Source: Streptococcus zalophi (GTDB lineage Bacteria; Bacillota; Bacilli; Lactobacillales; Streptococcaceae). From it: DNA of 64,000 nt. The position numbers were made by a program, and so were the translations under genes. The notes beneath the pieces are model-generated. The model saw only the letters and a program-made list of their open reading frames with translations, was not told the DNA's origin and searched no databases. The DNA lies in assembly GCF_016481285.1 (NCBI RefSeq), contig NZ_JAENBP010000002.1, forward strand, positions 186,001 to 250,000. Direction: 5' to 3'. Below, in pieces: positions 10,840 to 20,341 of this stretch (positions are counted from its first letter, which is position 1; the number at the start of each line of letters is the position of its first letter).

Positions 10840-12210
10840 TTATTTTGCTGTTAAAGCAGCCATTGTAATATAGTTATAAGGCTGGTTAAAGTGTGGTAAG
10901 AAGAAAATATCTAGAAGTGCTAAACGTTCGATAGTTACTTTTTCTTGAATCGCTAGAGAGAACATGTGAATAGCCATTGACATATCTTCTTCTGAAGCCA
11001 TTTGTGCCCCTAAAACAACACGAGTGTCTTTATCATAAACAATTTTTAAGGTAACTTTATAGTTGTCATGTTCAATAAAGGCAGGTTTTTGAAGATCACT
11101 AAACTCAGTCATTGTAGCATTGTAGCCAGCACGTTTTGCTTTTTCTAAAGTTAAACCTGTTGAAACCATTTTAAGACCATAAATAGAAATACCATTTGAT
11201 CCTTGAACACCTACAGATTCAATTTCATGACCACAAGCATTGTGGGCTGCAACAAGTCCTGAACGCACAGCATTTGAAGCCAGAGCAATATAGTTAACGT
11301 CATTTAATGAGTTATCATAAACAGTTGCGCAGTCACCAATAGCATAAACTCCTGGAAGGCTAGTTTCTTGTTTTTTATTAACGAGGAAAGCACCGTTTCT
11401 AAACAATTCAAGTTTACCATTACCTAATCCAGTATTTGGACGGAAGCCAACAGCCATGATAACCATATCAACATCAAAGCTTGCTTTATCAGTGATAACA
11501 CGTTCTACTTTACCATCACCTTCAACTGCCGTCACAGTTTGACCAAAAGCCAATTCAATACCGTGATCTTCAAGATTTTTACTCATCATATCAGTTAAAT
11601 CACGATCATAATAGCCACCTAAACAAGTATCAGCAACATCGATAAGAACAACTTTTTTTCCAAGACGTTCAAATGCTTCGACCAATTCAACACCAATATA
11701 TCCAGCACCTACAACAGCAACACGTTGAATGTTTTCACCTTTAAGTTTTTCAATCACTTCTTGTGAATTTTGATATAACTTAACAAATTGTACATTTTCA
11801 AGAGTTGCTTTGAACTCTAATGATCCCTCTTGTAATTCTACTCCTTTAATTGGAGGAATGATTGGTTCTGATCCTGTTGCTAAAATTAATTTTTCATAAG
11901 ATTCAACATGCTTTGTTTCACCATCAATAAGAACATGTACTTCTTTTTTATCGTAGTCGATAAACTCGACTGGAGAATTCATGTAAACCTTGGCACCAGC
12001 TTCTTCTAATTGCTCTTTATTTGAATAGAAAAGCCCTTCAGGTCCAGCAATTTGTTTACCAATCCATAATGCCATACCACATCCTAAGAAAGAAATATTT
12101 GAATTTTGGTCAAAAACCACAATTTCATTTTCATCACCATAATTGCTCAACATCGCCTTAATAGCAGACGTACCTGCATGGTTAGCTCCAACTACAACTA
12201 TTTTACTCAT
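10840..12210 (-). CDS. nox: NADH oxidase, water-forming
   Basis: Nox reduces O2 to water with NADH, which protects against oxygen and supplies NAD+. It has 456 residues in the flavoprotein disulfide-reductase fold. The FAD motif is [11 protein letters not shown] at the N-terminus, the redox Cys lies in FLGCGMALW (about residue 44), and the NADH motif is [15 protein letters not shown]. The C-terminal dimerisation domain is complete. The single Cys and the length fit the NOX-2 class rather than peroxide-forming NOX-1. AGAGGT precedes the ATG. It has its own promoter and is convergent with ldh. Confidence 0.95.
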   Translation of the reverse strand: MSKIVVVGANHAGTSAIKAMLSNYGDENEIVVFDQNSNISFLGCGMALWIGKQIAGPEGLFYSNKEQLEEAGAKVYMNSPVEFIDYDKKEVHVLIDGETKHVESYEKLILATGSEPIIPPIKGVELQEGSLEFKATLENVQFVKLYQNSQEVIEKLKGENIQRVAVVGAGYIGVELVEAFERLGKKVVLIDVADTCLGGYYDRDLTDMMSKNLEDHGIELAFGQTVTAVEGDGKVERVITDKASFDVDMVIMAVGFRPNTGLGNGKLELFRNGAFLVNKKQETSLPGVYAIGDCATVYDNSLNDVNYIALASNAVRSGLVAAHNACGHEIESVGVQGSNGISIYGLKMVSTGLTLEKAKRAGYNATMTEFSDLQKPAFIEHDNYKVTLKIVYDKDTRVVLGAQMASEEDMSMAIHMFSLAIQEKVTIERLALLDIFFLPHFNQPYNYITMAALTAK

Positions 12211-12262
12211 ATAGTTACCTCTTTATAATTATTAATCATAATATGTTATGACTTGTCTTTCC

Positions 12263-12291
12263 AGTATAACATAAGTTTAATGCGCTTTCAA
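12263..12291 (-). promoter_or_regulatory. nox promoter with overlapping cre-like site
   Basis: TTGAAA, 17 nt, TATACT on the minus strand. The -35 overlaps TGAAAGCGCATTAA (12290-12277), which matches the cre consensus except at two positions and would place CcpA over the -35. The promoter is well supported; the operator is tentative. Confidence 0.65.
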
Positions 12292-12316
12292 ATAATTTTA
12301 CAATGAAATTGTTAAA

Positions 12317-12344
12317 AAGTGGTATTAGACAATTAATACCACTT
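12317..12344 (-). terminator. Terminator of the nucleoside operon
   Basis: A perfect 11-bp stem, AAGTGGTATTA with TAATACCACTT, 6-nt loop, followed by TTTAAC on the minus strand, 21 nt past the last permease gene. The U-tract is short. Confidence 0.65.
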
Positions 12345-12365
12345 GATAATATTTATAGTAATTTT

Positions 12366-13322
12366 TTATTTAGACTTAATGTAATTAACACCATTTGCTT
12401 TAGGACCAACTGCTTTTCCAAAGAAGATTGCAAGAACCACAACAGTTAATACGTAAGGTGCAATTTGAAGATAAACCGTTGGAATTTTAGAAAGAAATTC
12501 TAACTGACTACCAATAACCGCTAAGCTTTGAGAAAGACCAAAGAAAAGACTTGAAAGCATGGCACCAATGGGATTCCATTTCCCAAAAATCATTGCAGCA
12601 AGAGCAATAAAACCAGGTCCTAGAATGGTTGTTGATGAGAAATTAACAGAAATAGATTGCGCATAAATAGCACCACCCATTCCTCCTAGAAAACCAGAAA
12701 TCATCACACCAAAGTATTTCATTTGATAAACATTAACACCTAATGTATCCGCTGCCTGGGGATGTTCACCAACAGAGCGAAGACGTAGGCCAAATCTTGT
12801 TTTATAAAGAACATACCAAGCGACAAACGAAAAGATGATAGCTAAGTAAGCAACAAGAGATGTATTTCTAAAGAAAATTTGTCCAATTACTGGTATATCA
12901 GACAAAATGGGAAAATTAAATTTTCCAAAAGATTCAGAGATATTATCAGTTTGTCCCTTACCATAAAAAACTTTAACAAGAAAAATAGCAAGAGATGGTG
13001 CTAAAAGATTTAAAACAGTACCACTAACAATATGATCAGCTCTAAAATTGATTGTTGCTAAAGCATGTAATAGTGAAAAAATTAAGCCAATAATACCACC
13101 AACTAGAACGCCCAACCAAGGTGTGGCATCACCAAATGTTTCTGCAAATTCTAAATTAAAGATAACTCCAGAGAATGCACCCATAACCATGATACCTTCT
13201 AAACCGACATTAACGACACCAGAACGCTCAGAAAAAGTACCTCCGATACTAGTTAAAATTAAAGGTGTTGCATAAATCAGCATGGAAGAAATTAATAAAC
13301 TTAGTGTTGTAACCAAATTCAT
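12366..13322 (-). CDS. Nucleoside ABC transporter permease (second)
   Basis: A 318-residue integral membrane protein of the BPD_transp_2 family (YufQ/NupC-like), with about eight to nine hydrophobic helices and the motifs GLEGIMVMGAF and GFLGGMGGAIYAQS. It forms the membrane channel with the preceding permease, whose stop lies 1 nt before its start. GGAGG precedes the ATG. It is the last gene of the salvage operon. Family and context point to purine/pyrimidine nucleoside import rather than sugar import. Confidence 0.9.
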   Translation of the reverse strand: MNLVTTLSLLISSMLIYATPLILTSIGGTFSERSGVVNVGLEGIMVMGAFSGVIFNLEFAETFGDATPWLGVLVGGIIGLIFSLLHALATINFRADHIVSGTVLNLLAPSLAIFLVKVFYGKGQTDNISESFGKFNFPILSDIPVIGQIFFRNTSLVAYLAIIFSFVAWYVLYKTRFGLRLRSVGEHPQAADTLGVNVYQMKYFGVMISGFLGGMGGAIYAQSISVNFSSTTILGPGFIALAAMIFGKWNPIGAMLSSLFFGLSQSLAVIGSQLEFLSKIPTVYLQIAPYVLTVVVLAIFFGKAVGPKANGVNYIKSK

Positions 13323-13323
13323 A

Positions 13324-14397
13324 CTACTTTCCTCCTTTCACTACTTTTTTAGTAGACTTTTTAGTTTTAATAAAGCGATCAATAATATAGTGAGCTCCAA
13401 CAAAGAAAATGATAGAAGCCGTCACAACTTTAATCACTTCAGGTGGAATTCCAGCTGCATTCATTCCAGGTGCTCCCACATTTAAGATACCAAATAAGAA
13501 TGATGCAAAGAAAATACCAATGGGCGAGTTTGCAGCAAGAAGACTAACCGCCATACCATCAAAACCTACAGATAGTGAACTTCCTTGAACAAAGACATTT
13601 TCAAAGGTACCAAGTCCCTCAACAACGCCACCAAGTCCTGCTAAAGCTCCTGATATAATCATTGATAAAACAATAGTTCTTTTAGAAGCCATACCAGCAT
13701 ATTCACTTGCAAAAGGATTAAGTCCTACCGATCTAATTTCAAAACCTAGTGTTGTTTTATTTAGTAAAAACCAAATAACAGCAATCGCGATAATGGCAAA
13801 GAAAATACCAATATTGATACGTGAATTGTTTGTTAGTGCAGAAAGAAATTCTGAACGATAAGAGGCGTTACTTCCCACTTGTAAGCTTGAGTCAATACTT
13901 CTTTTAATACTATCATCAAAAACATTTTGAACAAGTGAATTACCAATATACAAAATGATATAGTTCATCATGATGGTCACAATAACTTCACTAGTTCCTA
14001 GATATGCTCTTAAGACACCAGGAACAGCCCCAACTAGACCTCCTACAACCAATCCAATAAGAACAGTCATCAAAATCATTAATGGTCTTGGCATATCAGG
14101 ATTCATTAAAGCAAACCATCCTGACGCAAACCATCCCGCCATTGCCTGACCAGATAATCCGATATTGAAAAACCCAGCTCGGCTAGCAACTGTAAAACCA
14201 AGAGCAATTAAAATGAGAGGTGCCATCGAACGTAGAATTTCTCCAATGTTACGAACGCTACCAAAGGCAGTTTGAAAAAGACCCTCATAGCCCCAAACAG
14301 GATCATAACCAAATATAAGCATAGCAATCGCACCTAGAAGTAATCCGAATAAAACAGATAATAAAGGGACGGCTATTTGCTGTGTCCTTTTAGACAT
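13324..14397 (-). CDS. Nucleoside ABC transporter permease (first)
   Basis: A 357-residue membrane protein of the same family as its neighbour (YufP/NupB-like), starting MSKRTQQ. It has a long first helix, the motif GLSGQAMAGWFASG and the typical GALAGLGGVVEGLG loop. I chose the ATG at 14397 because AAGGAGG stands 5 nt before it. The start at 14424 has no such site and would lengthen the overlap with the ATPase. The remaining 8-nt overlap indicates translational coupling. It works with the ATPase, the other permease and the BMP lipoprotein to import nucleosides. Confidence 0.9.
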   Translation of the reverse strand: MSKRTQQIAVPLLSVLFGLLLGAIAMLIFGYDPVWGYEGLFQTAFGSVRNIGEILRSMAPLILIALGFTVASRAGFFNIGLSGQAMAGWFASGWFALMNPDMPRPLMILMTVLIGLVVGGLVGAVPGVLRAYLGTSEVIVTIMMNYIILYIGNSLVQNVFDDSIKRSIDSSLQVGSNASYRSEFLSALTNNSRINIGIFFAIIAIAVIWFLLNKTTLGFEIRSVGLNPFASEYAGMASKRTIVLSMIISGALAGLGGVVEGLGTFENVFVQGSSLSVGFDGMAVSLLAANSPIGIFFASFLFGILNVGAPGMNAAGIPPEVIKVVTASIIFFVGAHYIIDRFIKTKKSTKKVVKGGK

Positions 14398-15922
14398 GAG
14401 TTTCCTCCTTTTCAACAGTTCCACCAGCCATTAAAATACCAAGTTCTTGTTTGTTGGTTTCATCAGGAAGAACAATTCCTTGAATTTTACCATCATGAAT
14501 AACAGCGATTCTATCTGATAGATTTAAAATTTCATCAAGTTCAAAGCTAACAACTAATACCGCTTTCCCTTTATCACGTTCTTGGATAAGACGGCTATGA
14601 ATATATTCAATCGCACCAACATCAAGACCTCGAGTTGGCTGACTAACAATTAATAAATCTGGATTTCTATCGACTTCTCTTGCAATAATCGCTTTTTGTT
14701 GATTACCACCAGAAAAACCTTTTGCTGGAACAAGCTCACTAGCACCACGAACATCAAATTCTTCCATCAGATGACGAGCATAACTATTGATTTCGTTATA
14801 ATTTAAAACACCGTTTTTACTTAAAGGTTCTTTGTAATAAGTTTGTAGAGCAGTGTTTTCAGCTAAAGTCATTTCTAGAATCAGTCCGTCACGGTGTCTA
14901 TCTTCAGGAACATGACCGACACTTAATTCAGTTATTTTACGGGAATGAAACTTAGTAACATCAGTATCTTTAATTGTAATGGTTCCTGATTTGGCTCTTC
15001 TAAGACCTGTAATGGCTTGAACTAATTCACTTTGACCATTTCCATCAATGCCAGCTATCCCAACAATCTCACCACGTCTAACATCTAGTGATAATCCTTT
15101 AACTGCTGGAACACCTCTATTTTCATTGACCACAAGATCTTTAATAGATAAAATAACATCAGTCGGTTGAGATGGTGATTTCTCAGTTTTGAAAGAGACG
15201 GAACGTCCAACCATCATCTCTGCTAAATCTTTTGAAGTTGCTCCAGCAACATCAACCGTTTGGATACTTTTACCACGTCTTATAACTGTAACACGATCAG
15301 CAACGGCTCTAATTTCATCCAACTTGTGAGTAATCAGAATAATAGACTTACCTTCTTTTGTCAGATTCCTCATAATTTCCATCAATTCTTGAATTTCTGA
15401 TGGGGTTAAAACAGCAGTTGGCTCATCAAAAATAAGGATATCAGCACCACGGTATAATGTTTTTAAAATTTCAACACGTTGTTGAGCACCAACTGAAATA
15501 TCAGAAATTTTTGCTGTAGGATCAATAGAAAGACCATATTTTTCTGATAAGGATTGAATTTCTGCAATGGCTTTTTTCATATCAAGTGAGCCATTCTTAA
15601 CAATTTCGTTACCTAAAATAATATTTTCAGCAACAGTAAAGGCATCAACCAACATAAAATGTTGATGGACCATTCCAATTCCTAGGCGTGATGATGCTGT
15701 TGGAGAATCAATGTTGACGACTTGACCATTGAGTAAAATCTCACCGCTTGTTGGAATCAACAATCCAGCTAACATATTCATCAAGGTCGACTTACCTGCA
15801 CCGTTTTCTCCAAGAAGAGCATGAATCTCAGCCTTTTTCACATTGAGATTGATATGGTCGTTTGCCACAAAATCACCAAAAACTTTAGTAATTTCTCTCA
15901 TTTCAATGACATGTTCTGTCAT
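14390..15922 (-). CDS. Nucleoside ABC transporter, duplicated ATPase
   Basis: A 510-residue protein with two fused ABC ATPase domains (YufO/NupA, RbsA-like). The first has the P-loop GENGAGKST, signature SVGAQQRVE and Walker B LIFDEPTAVL. The second has the divergent P-loop GIDGNGQSE and signature FSGGNQQK. Its Walker B reads LLIVSQPTRG, with Gln in place of the catalytic Glu, so the second site is probably weak. It energises uptake of nucleosides delivered by the BMP lipoprotein. The ribosome site AAAGGA is 11 nt upstream, rather far. Three stem-loops separate it from the lipoprotein gene. Confidence 0.93.
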   Translation of the reverse strand: MTEHVIEMREITKVFGDFVANDHINLNVKKAEIHALLGENGAGKSTLMNMLAGLLIPTSGEILLNGQVVNIDSPTASSRLGIGMVHQHFMLVDAFTVAENIILGNEIVKNGSLDMKKAIAEIQSLSEKYGLSIDPTAKISDISVGAQQRVEILKTLYRGADILIFDEPTAVLTPSEIQELMEIMRNLTKEGKSIILITHKLDEIRAVADRVTVIRRGKSIQTVDVAGATSKDLAEMMVGRSVSFKTEKSPSQPTDVILSIKDLVVNENRGVPAVKGLSLDVRRGEIVGIAGIDGNGQSELVQAITGLRRAKSGTITIKDTDVTKFHSRKITELSVGHVPEDRHRDGLILEMTLAENTALQTYYKEPLSKNGVLNYNEINSYARHLMEEFDVRGASELVPAKGFSGGNQQKAIIAREVDRNPDLLIVSQPTRGLDVGAIEYIHSRLIQERDKGKAVLVVSFELDEILNLSDRIAVIHDGKIQGIVLPDETNKQELGILMAGGTVEKEETHV

Positions 15923-15962
15923 GGCGACTATTATCCTTTCTTCATTGGCTTTATATTTCAGA

Positions 15963-16041
15963 AAAGCTTGTCAAAAATGACAAGCTTTACTGAGATATAA
16001 ACTATCTCAGAGTTAGAAAAAGCGACCGATTAAGATCGCTC
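15963..16041 (-). terminator. Three stacked stem-loops between the BMP lipoprotein and ATPase genes
   Basis: In transcription order: AGCGATC/GGTCGCT (16040-16021) followed by TTTTTC, CTGAGATA/TATCTCAG (16010-15990), and a perfect 11-bp AAAGCTTGTCA/TGACAAGCTTT (15988-15963). The first is terminator-like. Together they would attenuate read-through into the transporter genes and stabilise the 3' end of the binding-protein mRNA. Confidence 0.7.
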
Positions 16042-16054
16042 TTTCAAACATTTA

Positions 16055-17110
16055 TTATTTTTCTGGGACAACGATATCGCCAGAGATAATTTTTTCTTTA
16101 ACTTCTTTAATTTCTTGTACAGCTTCATCAGAAAGGTTTGTTGTAGCAAGATCTACACCACCATCTTTAAGACCATAAACAGTTAATTTACCACCTGGGA
16201 AGTTACCTTTTTGAGTATCGGTAGAAATTAATTTAAGAGCATTACCAACTTGTTTAAGAGTTGATGCTAAAACAAAGTTTGATTCTTTACCATCTTTAGA
16301 AGTGTAGTTACCTTCTGCTTCTTGGTCGCGGTCTACACCGATAACCCAAACTTTTTCACTCTCATCACGAGTTTCGTTAATTGCTTTTGCTTCATTGAAG
16401 ACACCTGCTCCAGTTCCACCAGCAGCTTGGTAGATGACATCAGCGCCACCAGCATATTGTGCAGCAGCAATTGTTTTACCTTTAGCAGCGTCAGCAAAAG
16501 AACCTGCATAGTTAACAGTAATTTTGATTGTTGGGTCTACAGATTTAACACCTGCTTCAAATCCTTTTTCAAAGCGAGTAATAACTGTACCTTCCATACC
16601 TCCTACAAAACCAACACTCTTAGTTTTTGTTGTTTTTGCAGCAGCAATACCTGCAAGATAAGCTGCCTCATGGTCAGCAAAAGTAACACTTGCTACGTTA
16701 TCAAGATCTTCGATAACATCATCAATAATAACGAAGTTAGTATCAGTATAGTCAGTTGCAGCTTTTTCAACAGCATCACGTAAAGCAAAACCAATACCGA
16801 AAACTAATTTATAATTTCCACTAACAGCAGAATCTAGGTTAGTTGCATATTCTGACTCACTAGTAGATTGGAAATAATCAAAACCATTTCCTTTAGAGAG
16901 ACCATTTTCTTCTCCCCAAGCTTGTAAACCTTCCCAAGCTGATTGGTTAAATGATTTATCATCAACACCACCTGTGTCAGTTACCATCGCAACATTAAGT
17001 TGTGAATCATCTTTTTTATCAGATGAATCAGATGAGTTACGATTTGAACATGCTGCAAGTCCTAAAACAGCAACAGTAGCCAAACCAACGCCAACAATTT
17101 TCTTGTTCAT
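16055..17110 (-). CDS. BMP-family nucleoside-binding lipoprotein
   Basis: A 351-residue lipoprotein with lipobox LAAC (Cys at about 21), a Ser/Asp-rich tether, and a Bmp/Med periplasmic-binding fold with TDTGGVDDKSFNQSAW, GFVGGMEG and GVDRDQ. It is the substrate-binding subunit of the nucleoside importer encoded downstream (BmpA, PnrA or TmpC type, known to bind purine nucleosides). AGGAGG precedes the ATG. It sits between cdd and the ATPase gene in the salvage operon and is followed by three stem-loops, which probably makes it the best expressed subunit. Confidence 0.93.
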   Translation of the reverse strand: MNKKIVGVGLATVAVLGLAACSNRNSSDSSDKKDDSQLNVAMVTDTGGVDDKSFNQSAWEGLQAWGEENGLSKGNGFDYFQSTSESEYATNLDSAVSGNYKLVFGIGFALRDAVEKAATDYTDTNFVIIDDVIEDLDNVASVTFADHEAAYLAGIAAAKTTKTKSVGFVGGMEGTVITRFEKGFEAGVKSVDPTIKITVNYAGSFADAAKGKTIAAAQYAGGADVIYQAAGGTGAGVFNEAKAINETRDESEKVWVIGVDRDQEAEGNYTSKDGKESNFVLASTLKQVGNALKLISTDTQKGNFPGGKLTVYGLKDGGVDLATTNLSDEAVQEIKEVKEKIISGDIVVPEK

Positions 17111-17197
17111 AAAAATGAACCCTCCTAAAAAATTTTTTATTGCAACTTACTGTTGCTAGTTTCTTAAACCTCATGGTTCAAGCAGAAATCTTACAGA

Positions 17198-17587
17198 CTA
17201 AGATAAATCTGTAAAAGAATATGGAAGTAACTCCCCGACCGTCATCTCGACCGTCTGACCATTTTTAGCGATCAATGTCACTTTGCAATCCTGTTCAAAA
17301 AATTCCGCCATAACCTGACGACAGGCACCGCAAGGTGAAATTGGATCTTTGGTTTCTCCGTATATTGCAATTTCAGAGAAATCTTTTTGACCTTCTGAAA
17401 TGGCTTTAAAAATAGCTGTTCTCTCAGCACAATTTGTCAAACTAAAACTAGCGTTTTCAATATTGCATCCAATAAAAATATCGCCTTGTTTTGTCTTAAG
17501 TGCTGCTCCGACTGGAAATTGTGAATAAGGAACATAGGCGTTTTTGCTAGCAGTCTTTGCTAGCCTAATTAAATTAGTATCCGCCAT
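17198..17587 (-). CDS. cdd: Cytidine deaminase
   Basis: Cdd hydrolyses cytidine and deoxycytidine to uridine and deoxyuridine. It has 129 residues, the usual size of the tetrameric form. The Zn-binding and catalytic motifs are NCAERTAI (Cys, and the proton-shuttling Glu) and PCGACRQ (two Cys). The start at 17587, MADTNL, overlaps the end of deoC by 14 nt, with GGAAAAGAAG upstream. A longer frame to 17719 lies out of phase inside deoC and has no homology. Its product feeds Pdp, encoded upstream. Confidence 0.96.
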   Translation of the reverse strand: MADTNLIRLAKTASKNAYVPYSQFPVGAALKTKQGDIFIGCNIENASFSLTNCAERTAIFKAISEGQKDFSEIAIYGETKDPISPCGACRQVMAEFFEQDCKVTLIAKNGQTVEMTVGELLPYSFTDLS

Positions 17588-18236
17588 TAACTTCTTTTCC
17601 TTCCACAATTGCCACTCCTGCAGATGTACCAATACGTGTCGCACCTGCTTCAATAAATGCTTTAGCATCCTCATATGAACGAGCTCCACCAGCAGCTTTA
17701 ACACCAATATCTGGTCCAACTGTTTGGCGCATTAAAGCAATATCAGCAACTGTTGCTCCTCCTGTAGAAAAACCAGTAGAGGTTTTAACAAAATCAGCTC
17801 CTGCTTTCACAGCTACTTGACAAGCTACAATTTTTTCATCGTCAGTCAGTAAAGCAGTTTCAATAATGACTTTAACAAGTTTTTCTCCACTAGCATCAAC
17901 AACACTTTTAATATCATTTTCAACAAATTCAAGATTACCAGCTTTTAATTGTCCGATATTGATAACCATATCTATTTCATCGGCTCCATTTGAAACAGCA
18001 TCTTTTGTTTCATAAGCTTTGGTAGCACTTGTTGTTGCACCTAATGGAAAACCAACGACTGTACATACTTTAACGGGACTATCTTTTAATTTTTCTGCTG
18101 CATGTTTGACATGACTTGGATTGACGCAAACACTTGCAAATTGATATTTTTTAGCTTCTTCAATTAAGCTATCAATTTGTTTCACTGTGCTTTCAGCTTT
18201 TAAGAGTGTGTGATCAATATATCCATTAATTTCCAT
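17574..18236 (-). CDS. deoC: Deoxyribose-phosphate aldolase
   Basis: DeoC splits 2-deoxyribose-5-phosphate into glyceraldehyde-3-phosphate and acetaldehyde, which lets deoxynucleosides feed glycolysis. It has 220 residues in a TIM barrel. The Schiff-base Lys151 lies in [11 protein letters not shown], Asp89 in DEIDMVIN, and the second Lys in GVKAAGG. It lies 26 nt after pdp and overlaps cdd. A phosphopentomutase (deoB) would be needed to link it to Pdp and is not in this window. Confidence 0.97.
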   Translation of the reverse strand: MEINGYIDHTLLKAESTVKQIDSLIEEAKKYQFASVCVNPSHVKHAAEKLKDSPVKVCTVVGFPLGATTSATKAYETKDAVSNGADEIDMVINIGQLKAGNLEFVENDIKSVVDASGEKLVKVIIETALLTDDEKIVACQVAVKAGADFVKTSTGFSTGGATVADIALMRQTVGPDIGVKAAGGARSYEDAKAFIEAGATRIGTSAGVAIVEGKEVNGGY

Positions 18237-18262
18237 TTCTTTTCTAAATCCTTTCTGACTCG

Positions 18263-19540
18263 TTAGACAATAATTTTTAATATTTCTTTTGAGTCAACGC
18301 TTTCATCACCTATTCTAACATTTTTTTTGAATTCTGTAATCATTTTTGGCTCTATTTTTTTATTTGAATAAATTTTTGCAATTATTTCTCCTTTTTCAAT
18401 CCTATCACCAACTTTTTTATCAAAAACAATACCAGTTTCATAATCTAAATTATCAGATTTAACGGCTCTTCCTGCTCCTAATCTCATGGCAAAAAGACCA
18501 AATTCTAAAGCTGGTAATTCTTGGATAATACCAGTGTCATCTGAAATCACTTCTGTGATATAGTTGGCTGAAGATGGACGATAAAGATCTTCTAAGTCAC
18601 CACCTTGATAGATAATAAATTCTTCAAATTTTTTAAGTGCTTGACCATTTGTGAGATGATTTCTAATCTCAGATAGATCAACTTTCTTGCCAGCAAGTTC
18701 AAGCATAATTTGTGCCAATTCACAAATAAAGTGCGTAATATCTTCACGACCTTTTCCTTGCATAATTTCAATTGCCTCTAAAACTTCCAGGCGATTACCA
18801 ATAGCACGACCAAGTGGTTGGCTCATATTAGTAATAACTGCAACAGTTTGTCTACCGACTGCTTTACCAAGATCAACCATTGTTTGAGATAATTCAACAG
18901 CATCTTCAATTGTTTTCATAAAGGCACCGTCACCTACAGTCACATCTAGTAAGATACTATCTGCCCCCGATGCGATTTTTTTACTCATCACCGAACTAGC
19001 AATTAAAGGAATGATGTCAACTGTCGCAGTTACATCTCTAAGAGCGTATAATAGTTTATCTGCTCGAACAAGTTTATCTGATTGTCCAATAACAGATAGA
19101 TTGATATCTTGTACTTGTTTGATAAACTCTTCTTGTGTTCTTTCGATTTGAAAGCCTTTTATCGCTTCTAATTTATCAAGAGTACCACCTGTATGACCAA
19201 GACCTTTACCACTCATTTTAGCAACAGGCACTCCAAAACTAGCAACTAGTGGAGCTAAAATCAAAGTGACTTTGTCACCCACTCCTCCGGTCGAGTGTTT
19301 ATCAACTTTTGTTCCCATAATTGCCGACAAATCAATTTGTTCGCCTGTCTCTAGCATACTCATTGTTAGGTCACGTGTTTCTCTTTTTGACATCCCTTTA
19401 AAGTAAATAGCCATTGCTAAGGCTGACATTTGATAGTCTGGTATATCTCCACTAGCATAGCCAGAAATAAGCCATTCTATTTCTTTTGTTGAAAGTTCTT
19501 TTCCGTCTCGCTTTTTTTGAATTAAATCAACTGTTCTCAT
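18263..19540 (-). CDS. pdp: Pyrimidine-nucleoside phosphorylase
   Basis: Pdp splits uridine, thymidine and deoxyuridine with phosphate into base and (deoxy)ribose-1-phosphate. It has 425 residues: an alpha domain, a glycine-rich phosphate loop [12 protein letters not shown], the signature [16 protein letters not shown] and a C-terminal PYNP domain with VGDRIEKGE. The length and signature suit the broad-specificity Gram-positive enzyme rather than enterobacterial DeoA. It overlaps the upstream methyltransferase by 14 nt. Confidence 0.95.
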   Translation of the reverse strand: MRTVDLIQKKRDGKELSTKEIEWLISGYASGDIPDYQMSALAMAIYFKGMSKRETRDLTMSMLETGEQIDLSAIMGTKVDKHSTGGVGDKVTLILAPLVASFGVPVAKMSGKGLGHTGGTLDKLEAIKGFQIERTQEEFIKQVQDINLSVIGQSDKLVRADKLLYALRDVTATVDIIPLIASSVMSKKIASGADSILLDVTVGDGAFMKTIEDAVELSQTMVDLGKAVGRQTVAVITNMSQPLGRAIGNRLEVLEAIEIMQGKGREDITHFICELAQIMLELAGKKVDLSEIRNHLTNGQALKKFEEFIIYQGGDLEDLYRPSSANYITEVISDDTGIIQELPALEFGLFAMRLGAGRAVKSDNLDYETGIVFDKKVGDRIEKGEIIAKIYSNKKIEPKMITEFKKNVRIGDESVDSKEILKIIV

Positions 19541-20150
19541 CTTTAAAGCTCCTTAAAATATAGTACCCTTTTTCTTTTTTTAAAACTGTGACATTACCAA
19601 AAATAGCCTGCATCTTGCTTTTTGCACTTGGGGCACCTTGTTTTTTTTGAATGACTATGGTTAAACTGCCATTTTCATTTAAATGATCAATACTTCTAGA
19701 AATAATCTCATGAACAACTTCTTTTCCAGCTCTAATAGGAGGATTACTAACAATATAGTCAAAGGTTCCCTCAACTTGATTATAAAGATGTGAGTGGAAA
19801 ATCCTTGCTTCAACGTGGTTTTTTTGTGCATTTATTTTGGCCAACTCTAACGCTCTATTGTTAATATCAATCATGGTTGGAATAATCTTTTTTACTTTTG
19901 CAAGACTAATCCCGATAGGTCCATAACCACAGCCAATATCTAAAAGTGTTTTATTTGCCTCAAAGTCAGCATAGTTAATTAAGGTTTGACTACCAAAATC
20001 AATCCTATTTTTACTAAAAACACCTGAATCGGTTTGAAAATAAAAAACTTCTCCTAGAAGGTAAGTTTCCAATTCTTTAATATCATGTTGACTATCTGGA
20101 TTTTCAGAAAAATACATGGTTGTCTTTGAGTTTTCATCTTTTCTTTTCAT
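19527..20150 (-). CDS. RsmC-like class I methyltransferase
   Basis: A 207-residue SAM-dependent methyltransferase of the MTS (small) family, related to the C-terminal half of RsmC (16S rRNA m2G1207). The SAM loop is LLDIGCGYGPIG, and the N6/N2-amino methylation motif is SNPPIRAGK. It is the first gene of the salvage operon and overlaps pdp. Its own target, probably rRNA, is inferred. The ATG at 20150 has no Shine-Dalgarno. A good promoter ends exactly 6 nt before it, so the mRNA is probably leaderless. A second ATG at codon 12 (TMYFSEN) is also possible. Confidence 0.88.
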   Translation of the reverse strand: MKRKDENSKTTMYFSENPDSQHDIKELETYLLGEVFYFQTDSGVFSKNRIDFGSQTLINYADFEANKTLLDIGCGYGPIGISLAKVKKIIPTMIDINNRALELAKINAQKNHVEARIFHSHLYNQVEGTFDYIVSNPPIRAGKEVVHEIISRSIDHLNENGSLTIVIQKKQGAPSAKSKMQAIFGNVTVLKKEKGYYILRSFKDENS

Positions 20151-20156
20151 ACTATA

Positions 20157-20185
20157 AGTCTATCACAATCTGTAATGGTTTTCAA
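20157..20185 (-). promoter_or_regulatory. Operon promoter abutting the methyltransferase start (leaderless)
   Basis: TTGAAA, 17 nt, TAGACT with extended TGA, on the minus strand. Only 6 nt (20151-20156) separate the -10 from the ATG, so the predicted transcript starts at or next to the start codon. It should drive the whole nucleoside operon. Confidence 0.6.
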
Positions 20186-20315
20186 TAATGCCTTTTGTTT
20201 CATCATATTCATTAGTATCTACATGAAATGATATGATAAACAACTATTAAATTGATTAAAAATTCTAAAATTAGTTCTTGATTTATCGGCTAAAATTTTA
20301 TTTCTCTTTATAAAA

Positions 20316-20324
20316 TGATATAAT
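20316..20324 (+). promoter_or_regulatory. coaA extended -10
   Basis: TGATATAAT, with no recognisable -35. It is followed by a 17-nt interval containing GAGG before the coaA ATG. Confidence 0.65.
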
Positions 20325-20341
20325 GCATTGAGGAGTAAAAT

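Noticed and set aside
17588..17719. 44-residue N-terminal extension of cytidine deaminase
   Set aside because: It is an out-of-frame reading of deoC; the true start at 17587 has a ribosome site and gives the normal family length.
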